Assembly: GCF_025602895.1 (NCBI RefSeq)
Contig: NW_026516517.1
Location: 1-27,241, forward strand
Direction: 5' to 3'
Source of the DNA: Polychytrium aggregatum
Taxonomy: Eukaryota > Chytridiomycota > Chytridiomycetes > Polychytriales
DNA: 27,241 nucleotides
A model generated the notes under the pieces. It saw only the letters and a list, made by a program, of their open reading frames with translations. It searched no databases and was not told where the DNA came from. Within the stretch, counting starts at the first letter, position 1; the number at the start of each line of letters is the position of its first letter. Below, piece after piece: positions 18,438 through 27,241 of the stretch. The translations under genes were made by a program, and so were the position numbers.

Positions 18438-21400
18438 TTAGCCCCAGACATCGACGACGTAGCGGCCAGCCTCGGCCAGGGCAGCAATGTACTGCTCGGC
18501 TCGTTCCTTGCCGCGGCCATCGAAGCGCTCGACAATCTTGACGAAGCTCTCGCGGACGGCCGTGCCCAGAGCAGTGCTGCCGCAGAGGAGGATATGGGCT
18601 CCGCGCGAGCTGATGCCGGTCCAGAGCTGCTCGGCCAGATCGGTCTTGTTGACGATCAGCGTCTGGACGTACTCCTTCTGGCCGCCGAAGCGAGAGAAGG
18701 CGTACTCGAGGCGGGTCAGCACGCCCGACTCGAGGTGGGCCTGCAGCTCGCTCGAGTAGAGGGCGTCCTGGTCGGGATGGCGGCAGCCAAAGATGAGGGT
18801 GGCCTCGCCGAGCTCGACGCCTTTCTGCTTGAGGCCCTTGCGCTCCTCGAGGAAGGACCGCATGGGGGCAAAGCCTGGGAGGAACAGCGGCAGTCAGTGA
18901 TTTGATCTGGTTGGTGGTACCGAATCACTCAGGAGGCGCGATTCTCAGTTTGGTCCACAGCCATCCTGCTTGGCAGGGCATGTCAAATCCGACAACCCAC
19001 AAGCACACCGGACACATCCTCACCCACCCAAGACACCACTACTCTATCCGATCGCTCCATCTGATCACCCCGTCCTCGTTGCGTGTCTCCCAGACAAGTC
19101 GTACCAGTGCCGGCGCAGACCAGGACAATGGGAGCCTTGGGATCCTCGGGCAGCTTGAACGCCGAGCCGTGAGGACGAATGTGGCCAAGGAGAGGGCCGC
19201 CGACCTCGAGTCCAGCGAGGAAGTTGGAGGACAGGCCCTTGTACACCACAGACTGGCCCTTCAGGTCGTGGTGCTCCTCGTTCAGCACGCCGATGCAGAG
19301 CTCGGCCGTGGTTGGGGTGATGAGGTTGCTCGATGCGATGCTGTACAGTCTGGGCTTCTGGAGAGGAACATTCTGGAATATTCGCACAGTGGTCAGCATT
19401 GACAGCCAGCACCAGCCATCGTCGACAGCTATCACCCAGACGTTGCTGTATCTGCTCTGGGCCACTGCTTGGCCACTGCTTTGGATCGCAGTCTGTGCTC
19501 AGCTCAGTTCAACATGGTTCGTGAGGGACCCACCTCGAGGAACTGGCCAAGAGGGATGCGAAGGCTCTTGAAGCGCTCGATCACGTCGGCGATGGAGGCC
19601 TTGGTCTTGGCAATCTGCTCGGTGTAGGCTCGGAGCGAGGCCTCGTCCGTGCCGGCGAGCAGCAGGAGGGCGTTCTTCTCGGGGGGACACTCGGTGCAGC
19701 CCGACAGGAACTTGAGGAAGTTGCGAGTCGGGGCAGTTCGAATGTCGACGCCGTTGAAAACGTAGCGAAGGGGGATCTCAGTGTCAAAGATCTGCAGCTC
19801 GCGCTTGGCAATCGAGTTGGTGTTGGACAGCTTGACGATCTCGTCGATGCCGTGGCCGGCCAAGTCCAGACTGGGCAGGATTCTGCGGATATCCTCCTCG
19901 GTGTTGCGGGGATACACCTCAAAGTGGTCACCGGCAGTGTACTTGTTGGTTTCGGAGGCGGGAATCTGTATGCAGCGATTGCGCCATTGTCAGTGGTCAG
20001 AATCAGACTCACCATCGTTCATCGTGGGGGTGCGTTGGGCCATGGATCACCGTCGTCAACATATCTGCTGCATTGCCTGTTATCCATACCCACCTCCAAC
20101 ACGATCGACCAAGCATCCTTGACGGCGCCGGGCTTGGTAAGCAGGGTCTTGCTCTTGACAATGTATCGGAAGCGGCCCAATCGGTTGCTGACGGCAAGGC
20201 CGGACTTTTGGAAGTTCTGCAGGAACGCATCGGTAGCTTTGCCAGCCCAGGTGACTTCGATGCTGTTGGAGGCGGGCGAGGGATCAACGACGTTGCTGAC
20301 ATCTGATCCAGAGATCTTGAAGGTGTAGGCAACGCTGGCCCAGAAGAGGCTGGTCCACTTGAGCGTGTCGGTGTCAAAGTCGCCATCCTGCGCGAGAGAC
20401 AGAGAATGGGTGCGAGAGCAATCAGGGGTATGTCGCTCGTCAGATGCCCATCGTGGATGACTGTCACGATGCAGCATCTATCGGTGTGCCATCAACAAAG
20501 GACTGTCGATACCCGCACAGCCGAGTTGCACCCCATAAGCCAACCACATACCACATCGCCGGCACCGCGCTCCAGGAGAGGAGTGGCGCCAAGGTTGACG
20601 AGGGAGGTCTCGACAAAGCGAGGAAAGTCCTGGTAGGTCTTCCACTGCTTGTTTCCAACGCCATAGATGGCAAAGATGGTGTCCTTGAGGGAACTCTGTC
20701 CCTGGGCAGAAATCCACTTGGCAAACTTTTTGGCATTGTCGGGTGGGTTGCCTGGGAGCACCGGAGGGTCACAGAGCTGTGATTAGCTGTCTCTGGGAGA
20801 TACCGACAGGATGGGCCGGGGAACGGCGGCTTACCATTGTAGGTCGAGGTCGCGACGATGACAAACTTGAAGCCAAAGAGCTTCTCGTTGGCATAGGTAT
20901 CGAGAGAAGCGACAGTGGGCTTGAAGCCCAGCTTGACGGCCGAGTCGGCAATGTTGCGGGCGACCTGGGACAGGAGGCAGTCAGACACTTGGCATACGCA
21001 TATCGTTGTGCCGCAGATCACGGAGCGAGCAAGGGGACAACTTACGTCCTCGCTGGTGCCCATGTTGGTGCCGAACAGCACGAGGACCTCGCCAACATCG
21101 AGTCGATCGGCCTCGGATTGGATAACAAAGCTGCGGTTGGAGCTGGCGGGTTTGGCAGTATCCAGATCCAGAGTAACTTTGGGAGAAGGAGCCGGGGCAC
21201 TGGCAGGAGCAGGGGCAGGAGCAGGGGCCTTGGTGAGGTCGATAGGTCCGGGCTCGCTGAGGTGGACGCGAATTCCATGAGGACGAAGGGCCAGCTTGAC
21301 CTGAAGGACAGGCTCGGCGTCATCGGAAATCGTGAACTTGAAGTTGTGCAGGAGATGGGCAATCACAATTCTGGCTTCGATCAGGGCGAATTGAGAGCCA

Positions 21401-24400
21401 ATGCAGGCGCGAGGACTGGAGTGGCAAGAGAGCGAGCATGGCGATGTGGATCAATCAGCAGGTGCGCCATTGAGCCAGTTGCCAACACACCTTGCTCGCC
21501 CAGTCAGAGATCTACTCAACCAACCAGTTGCTCTATCGATTAGGCAGCCCAGCCTCAGCAATTCACGTCTTGCATTCCTGCACACCCTGCACATCCACAC
21601 AGGCATGACTAATAGACACACTGAGGTACCAAGGTGGGAGCGGAACTACTGCGAGGTACTTACCCAGTTCCAAAGGGAATGTACGAGTACTGAGGACGCT
21701 TGGACTCGTTCTGGGGCAGGAAGTTGTCGGGGTTGAACACCTCGGGATTGGCGCCCCAGACAGCCGCGTTGCGGTGGGTGTTGATGGCATGGAAGAGAAC
21801 AGTTGTCCCCTCTGCACGGATCGGGTGAGATAACCTTGTTAGTCACAAGGAAAACTCCATTCTGGTACAAGCCAGTGAGCCATGGGCGAATGCGATATGG
21901 ACCTAGTGGTGATGCAGCCACACGAACTTACTCTTGATCAAGTAGGGTCCGACAAATGTGTCTCGAGTGCATTGTTTGGCAAAGGCTAACGTGGCAAAGC
22001 CAATTTTATCAGTTGCACATATAACCGCACCGCCAAGCAGTATCTTGATCGACGTATCTGTCGCAACCAAAACTGTCTTGCTCATATGATTGCACGAGCG
22101 ACGCAATGTAGGGACATACCAGGAGCTGAAGGGTACAGACGCAGTGTCTCCTTGAGAACGGCAAGGGTGTACTTGAGCTCGCCGACAGACTTCTCGTCAA
22201 TGTTGCCATTGCCCTTGGCAAACACAGTCTCGATTTCATAGCGGAGCTTTTGCTCAACCTCGGGATGGGTGGCGATCATGTAGATAGTCCAAGTCAGCAG
22301 ACTGGATGTGGTTTCATGACCTAGTGAGTGAGTGAGTAAGAGTGAGTGAGTGAGTGAGTGAGTGAGTGAGTAAGAGTGAGTGAGTGAGTGAGTGAGTGAG
22401 TGAGTGAGTGAGTGAGAACTGCTGTGACCTATTCGGGGCCATAGCAGAGATCACGAAAAGCACGTACCGGCAATCATAAAAGTGACGATCTGGAAGGCAA
22501 TGTTCTCCGGAGAGAGCTTGACACCGGTTTCTGGGTCCTGAATCTTGAGCATGCGCGAGCACATATCCGAGTACTTGTCGGTATCGGCCTGGTGCTCCTT
22601 GATCACCTCGTTGACGGTTGACATGATGAAGGTGACGGCCTCTTGAACCTTCTGCTCCTTGCTACAACCAGTGAGCCAGTTGATCCTTTCGGCAATACCC
22701 GAGAGCGGACCGAGCTTGTTTTTTCCCATCGCATACTCAAACAGGAAGACCATGTGCTTAACCTGGGTAAGAGCATCCATGGCAGGTGAGAGATTCAGGA
22801 GTGGTTGGATTCCAGTCGGTATGCAAGTGATCCCATGGAGGATGCCGGTGCACTCGTTCGAGAATGCATGGATCCAGAACGAACGGGTGGTGACTTACGA
22901 AGGGGTGCTCCTCGGCACTGGAGATGGAGTTGAGCTCGTACGAGAAGCCAAAGAGAGAGACAATGTCCAAGGTAACTGCAGCGGCAGCGGTGGCGTTAGC
23001 ATTCTGAATGACCATCACCAGCGACCGATATCGCCATCACAGCGGCCTTGCTCCGTCATATGGACACAATTTTCACAGTCTCGGAGCGATGCACCAGATA
23101 CGGCGGATGCACGATACGTACCTTTGGACATCCACTCGGAGATATCAAAGGTCTCGTCCTTCTCAAGGAAACGGGTGCGGAAGGCTTCGACCAGCAACTT
23201 GGTCTGCTGGTTCATAAGCGGAATAGATGAGCTCAGCGATTTGACAGAGAACGCCGGAATCAAGATACGGTGGGCCATGCCCCAAACCGGGTCGTCGTCA
23301 TTGGCGGTAAACAAGCCGTTGCCGGCGATCGGTTTGAGATAATGAAGGGGGCCGGCGTTGGTGAACTTGCCAAAGCAATCCTCCTGTTTCATGATCTCCT
23401 CGATCAAGTAGGGATCGGAAACCACGACGGCGGGACGAGGACCCAGAGAAACGGGAAAAAAGTGGCCGTATTTCTGTCGGAGGCAAGCAGCATGCATTGG
23501 CGTCATTAGCAAACTCTCGATGCGGCGGCGTCATCGGCATATGATATGATAGATCAGTGCTTCGTGGTCGGACGGGAGCATCGGCACTGGTACCGACAGC
23601 CAGCTCGACCAGATCACTGGAACAGGACAAGGCTTTGAATACTGCCACATGCAGTTTGGTACTGCGGCCAAAGAGCAAGAAACAAATAACTGTCGCCCTC
23701 AAGCTAGTCTATGTGATTGCGCCAAGGACCGAGCAGCCTCGGCATACTAACATGGTTCAGATCGATCATGGCCAAAATAGGAATTGGAAGCAGGTCCAGC
23801 ACATTGCCTGAAAAGAAGAGAGGAGATGTGTGGTGTGAGATTGAAGCTTGAGCAGATGGCCGCTAGAATATCAACCAGAAGGTGCGACATGAAGCCAACG
23901 AGCTGGCAAGAGGCTTACCAATGATCGGCTTGGGAGGGGGTCCTGCGAAAATCCGTGAAATGCGAGTTAGTGCTGAACAAATCCAGACCCACATCCGAGT
24001 ATCAATCACCATTCAGATCGGCGATCGGGTTCGCACAGGGGCTGAAAGCTGCTGGGAGGGGGTGGCGAGTCATTGCAGCCTTCCCACGACACACGCGTCG
24101 GAAGCAGATATGGGCAGAGTTCGGGCAGGACGGAGACAGAATGCGGACAGGAGGCACAGAGGGTGAGCGATACACACCCGGAGGCAGGGGCAGCTGGCGG
24201 CGACCAGGAGATCCGCTGGCAAACCAGAGGTTGCTGGCCTTGAGATCAGAGACCCGGTCGGCTTGATCCTTGAGGGCAGACTTGAGCAGCAGGCTCGGGT
24301 CAACGGGATAGGGCGTCAAGCGCGGGTTTGCGATGCCAAACTCGGTCTCGATGCACTGCAAGAGCGAGGTGAGATCGTGGAAGATGCGTGCGCCAGAGTA

Positions 24401-24556
24401 CCCCAAAGCGGGCTTTTCGCCTTGGGTTTGGGCTTGAGCTTGGGCCTGGTGTGGGAAGGTGGGAGGAGCAACGCCCTCGGAGCCAACGTCGATCAGGATC
24501 GACTGGCTCGGGAGGTTGTTGTTGATGATGGCGACATAAACAGGGGAGGCGGACAT
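18438..24556 (-). CDS. Self-sufficient cytochrome P450:NADPH reductase fusion (CYP505/BM3-like), 16 exons
   Basis: Soluble fatty-acid-hydroxylase-type fusion in which the reductase passes NADPH electrons to the haem domain. Exons (minus): 24556-24178, 23942-23919, 23807-23752, 23473-23122, 22975-22899, 22762-22468, 22320-22120, 21985-21932, 21811-21664, 21415-21046, 20964-20835, 20751-20552, 20387-20094, 19965-19534, 19372-19105, 18874-18438. All junctions are GT-AG and in phase (1,238 codons). Haem domain: LPLPPG hinge (~122), I-helix AGHETT (394-399), ExxR E452-R455, haem motif FGTGPRACIG with Cys533. An Ala/Pro linker (592-607) leads to the flavodoxin domain (FGTNMGTSED 643-652), FAD site RLYS (1012-1015), NADPH site CAGTGFAP and the C-terminal GRYVVDVWG. 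About 120 residues before the hinge match no known domain; BM3-type proteins are ~1,050-1,080 aa. No membrane anchor. The substrate cannot be read from sequence; fatty acids are typical of the family. Confidence 0.93.
22323..22417 (-). repeat. (CACT)n microsatellite forming the 3' end of P450 intron 6
   Basis: About 95 bases of GTGA repeat on the plus strand, twice interrupted by TAAGAG. On the coding strand it reads CTCACTCACT... and ends in the CACTAG acceptor (22322-22321) before the codons for GHETT. No AG occurs within the tract, so it makes up most of the 147-nt intron 22467-22321. Confidence 0.9.
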
Positions 24557-24780
24557 GGTAGCGAAGAAGCCTAGCTGCCGGATGGACGCTGGACAGATGG
24601 GCAGGGATGGGCAGAAGAAGGTCGACCAGGGTGGTTGGCTCAAATGCTGAGAGGCGGGGCTGGTCGAACGGTCGGATCTCGTGGCTGCCGAGGGAACAAA
24701 GGCGAGGTGGAGTGTCAAGCCCGGCTCGCCGCCAATCACGCCAATCCCGTTCACCCGGCGGAAGAGCGGTCGACGGAGTG

Positions 24781-24816
24781 TGGTTGACTACGTGGTTGAC
24801 TACGTGGTTGACATCG
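24781..24816 (-). promoter_or_regulatory. Three 12-bp tandem repeats upstream of the P450 gene
   Basis: TGGTTGACTACG occurs twice and TGGTTGACATCG once, with no spacer, 225-260 bases before the P450 ATG. On the coding strand each unit contains GTCAACCA preceded by CGTA/CGAT. A head-to-tail array of this kind in a promoter suggests a transcription-factor operator; the factor is unknown. A TATAAC element lies at 24870-24865. Confidence 0.45.
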
Positions 24817-26057
24817 TGTGGTGGATGGGGATGTGCGATTGATGGAGGTGCGGTGGATGGTGCGGTTATAGCTGCATCGCCAGCTTGTCTTCTTTGTAGG
24901 CGTCTCGGATGGTATGGATCAGATCTGCCCACAACCACAATCGATCTTGGACAATGATTGCCAATCGATCGAATCGATCGACACAGCGCACCTGGAGGGC
25001 GTCGGGGGCTTCTGATGATCTCTGGGTCGCTTCCGTCAAGACAGATGCCCACTGGCATCGTCCCACATCCAAGCTGTTCCTGATCCCGGAATGCTGCGAC
25101 TGCATCATATTCTTGGGTTTTGCAGCCAGAACTTGGAGGCCCTCAACAATCCGTCCACACAGCCATATGCGCCTGTCTCTCGTCTCCGCTTGGCTCATTA
25201 CAGCAGAGGCGCAACAGCCGCTCACCATCATGAGGTCGAAAAGCTCCGTCGCATTGTCCGCTCCGGGGTGAGATCGACTCCTCGCGGATTCTTGGGGCTC
25301 GTTCGGTTCGACTGGCTGCCCGTGTCCTCTCACCATCCAAGATCGGCGTCGCCCGAGCTGCGTCGATACCAGAGCGGGCTACAGTGGGCCCTTTGCCCAG
25401 TTGTGCCTGAATTGGCGCCTGTCCCATGCCGCACCCAATGCATAAGCAGCAGCCTTCAGACCCAGCTCAGGCCATGGCGGCTGCTTTGAGGCATTCAGGC
25501 TATTTGGCTGTCCCGGATGGTTATCTCGACCTTGACTGGCTTGAGCGATTCAGTCGCAGCAGTATTCAAACGGGAGGCGGAACCTCGGCTTGCACAGCAA
25601 ACGTCCCGCCACTTGTCTCGCCAGCGGAGCCGCAGCCAAACCTTGCAGCATCCGACGACACCCGAGTGAGCACCGCCATCCTTGAGGCGTATCGGACTTG
25701 GTCTGCTCCTTCGCTCCGTGCTGTGCAGGACCCTTGATTCGCCTGGCCTGCCGCGGTGCCTGGTTGGAGTACAGCACGATTCCTCTGCGCCTTGTGCAAA
25801 CGGAACTACTCAAGTCCGTGCAACTGAGGCAGCAGACCCCATTCCTGGCGGTCCATCACTATCCAGGGCAGGCCTCCTTGCGTTGGGCTCGATGGCCCCA
25901 GCGATAGTTGTTGATAAGGCGAGTTCCACCGCCCCTTTCATAGATTCTTCCAACACAATCAATATGCTCTCTGCTGGCCGAGCAGTCCCAGCATCTCATC
26001 GTGCAAATTGCTGCATGTCGACAATAGCCCTCCTCCGCGAAGCCTGTCCCTGGGCCT

Positions 26058-26063
26058 TATAAA
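26058..26063 (+). promoter_or_regulatory. Possible TATA box of the chitin synthase gene
   Basis: TATAAA in the context CCTTATAAATG, 138 bases before the ATG at 26201. Confidence 0.45.
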
Positions 26064-26200
26064 TGATCTCAAGCGGACCCGTCACCGCCAGCTTCAGGTC
26101 CAGAGCCCCTTCGCTGTAATTTTGCACAGGTGTCCCTGCTTCCAACCAATATCTTCATATCTTGCAACCATAATTCTCCCTCGAATCCATAAACACTGCG

Positions 26201-27241
26201 ATGCCGTCGCAATTACGTGTTGCCCTACTTGTTGCCCTGTTGATCTCGTCCATCACCGTGACGGATGCCCAGCAGAATGTCTCCACCACCATCAATACCT
26301 TTGGTGGCTCCATGAGCAACAGCACCATGGAGCTACCCAGTTGGGCTCGCTATATTCAGGGCTTCTTTGATTTCAATTGCGCTCCTCGATTACGTCATGT
26401 TCACCGGCTGCTTCCTCTATGGCATGTGTCTCGCCGGGATTGTGTCCGAGGGATTCTTCAACAAGGTCGGTATCTGCATCCACGACCCCCCGATGCTATC
26501 TGCCATCTGCTTCATGCACATAGTTCATGCACTTAGTTCACGCACATACTTGATGCCACAACACATGCACATGACATACTTGATGCCACATGCACATGAC
26601 ACTTCGCGTCTGCTGACCATGAATACCCTGCCGCCCTGTCCCCTGCAGACCATGCCTTTCTTGTCCTCGATCTTGTTCCTGGTCCTGCGCTTCTGCTACT
26701 TCCCGTTCCTCTATGTCCTCATCCCCGTCGCCGGTCTGCCAAAGTTCCCCATGTGGGTCAACCAACTGGTCTTTGTCGGCTTGGTGTTCATGTACATCAC
26801 CCTGCTGATCGCCCCAGTCACCTTCGGCATCATCTATGCCGTCAAGTACCGCATCTGGACCAACGTCAAGCGCGGCGACCCCAGCGTCCTCGAAAACGCC
26901 CGCCAAAAGGTCGACCAGCTCAAGCAAGTTCCCAAGATGGTCGTCGTCATGCCCATCTACAACGAGGAACCCGATGCCCTCATCACGGCCGTCAACTCGA
27001 TCGTCACCTGCGAGTACCCCTGTGCCCAAGTTACCGTTTTCCTGAGCTTCGACAGCTCCGAGGAGTCGGAGCTCTTCCTGGCCCTCATGAAGGTCCTGAC
27101 CCACGGCGGCGAGCGGCCCGAGGGCGGCTATGGTGCCCAGGTCCGCCTCATCTACCGCGGCGTCTACTTTATTGTCAACCGCTTCCCACACGGCGGCAAG
27201 CGCCACGTCCAGGCCCTCACCTTTGACCAGATTCGCTGTGA
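26201..27241 (+). CDS. Chitin synthase, N-terminal part (runs off the window)
   Basis: This is a family-2 glycosyltransferase that makes chitin from UDP-GlcNAc at the plasma membrane. ATG 26201 opens a signal-peptide-like segment (hydrophobic core ending near TDAQQ). At about 26322-26328 the frame moves by one base, after which PVGLAIFRA and LLDYVMFTGCFLYG form a membrane span. Exon end 26465; intron 26466-26648 (183 nt). The next exon has two further hydrophobic spans (SSILFLVLRFCYFPFLYVL and LVFVGLVFMYITLLI), then the catalytic-domain start: VVVMPIYNEEPDALITAVNS, VFLSFDSSEESE and RFPHGGKRHVQ, typical of fungal chitin synthases. The ED and QRRRW motifs lie beyond the window. The frame break may be an indel error; an intron 26217-26316 with a weak donor would also restore frame but removes the signal peptide. 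Class not assigned. Confidence 0.85.
26544..26590 (+). repeat. 17-bp direct repeat inside the chitin synthase intron
   Basis: ACATACTTGATGCCACA occurs at 26544-26560 and 26574-26590, a 30-bp period, flanked by further imperfect CATGCAC repeats. It lies within intron 26466-26648. Confidence 0.8.

Larger units (their letters stand above)
24557..26200. other. Divergent intergenic region between P450 and chitin synthase
   Basis: It should contain both promoters. Visible items are the 12-bp repeats at 24781-24816, a nested ATCGATCGA palindrome at 24963-24983, and a plus-strand open frame with ATG at 25426-25737 (103 codons, no recognised features). I cannot support a gene here. Confidence 0.45.

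Noticed and set aside
18156..18905. Plus-strand open frame of 249 codons, Leu/Ala-rich
   Set aside because: Antisense to the last P450-reductase exon (NADPH-binding end and GRYVVDVWG) and its 3' flank.
20743..21543. Plus-strand open frame of 266 codons
   Set aside because: Antisense to P450-reductase exons 10-12, which have clear flavodoxin motifs and phase-matched introns on the minus strand.
22323..22417. Regular short repeats as a possible CRISPR array
   Set aside because: It is a simple GTGA microsatellite without spacers, inside a eukaryotic intron.
25426..25737. Plus-strand ORF of 103 codons between P450 and chitin synthase
   Set aside because: It has an ATG but no recognisable features, conserved pattern or clear promoter; overlapping frames on the other strand are equally long.
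26538..27206. Minus-strand open frame of 222 codons rich in acidic residues
   Set aside because: Antisense to the chitin synthase exon carrying PIYNEEPDAL and RFPHGGKR.

Overview
This window is nuclear DNA of a fungus, most likely an early-diverging zoosporic (chytrid-type) one. The evidence is the N-terminal half of a fungal chitin synthase, a self-sufficient P450-reductase fusion of the CYP505/P450-BM3 type split by 15 short GT-AG introns, eukaryotic tRNA genes without encoded CCA, fungal-style NACHT-WD40 and NB-ARC-TPR receptors, and a decayed Fanzor (eukaryotic TnpB relative). The phylum is inference; Fanzors and large receptor sets of this kind are known from chytrids.

Layout. At the left edge (1-274, minus) lies the 5' part of a small secreted cysteine-rich protein with a reading-frame break. 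It faces away from a large NOD-like receptor gene (1125-5382, plus) that reads SAM-like, TIR, NACHT, WD40 across six exons and is interrupted by several frame changes. Next to it is a 1.1-kb element bounded by ~90-bp imperfect inverted repeats (5521-6633) carrying a Fanzor that has lost its RuvC-I/II core. Then follow a broken Sel1-repeat gene (7144-8711), a hypothetical ORF (9280-9708, minus) and a closely spaced tRNA-Val(AAC)/tRNA-Ile(AAU) pair (9859-10013) that shares one terminator.

The centre is a second receptor, TIR-like / NB-ARC-like / TPR (11055-15446, plus, 1,424 aa after removing one in-frame intron). After it comes an intact Sel1-repeat paralogue (16283-17797), whose downstream flank is also similar to the flank of the broken copy. 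The right part holds the P450-reductase gene (24556-18438, minus, 16 exons, 1,238 codons), a 1.6-kb divergent intergenic region, and the start of a chitin synthase (26201 to the window end, plus).

How the genes may work together. Two STAND receptors of different architecture, both with TIR-type N-termini, lie within 15 kb of each other with two repeat-rich Sel1 paralogues. This looks like a rapidly evolving, immune-receptor-like accessory region with duplication, pseudogenisation and transposon debris. It sits beside metabolic and cell-wall genes that are more conserved in kind. A joint function of the receptors and the Sel1 proteins is inference. Several frame breaks could be assembly indels rather than biology; the TAG codon in Sel1 copy 1 and the missing core of the Fanzor cannot be explained that way as easily.
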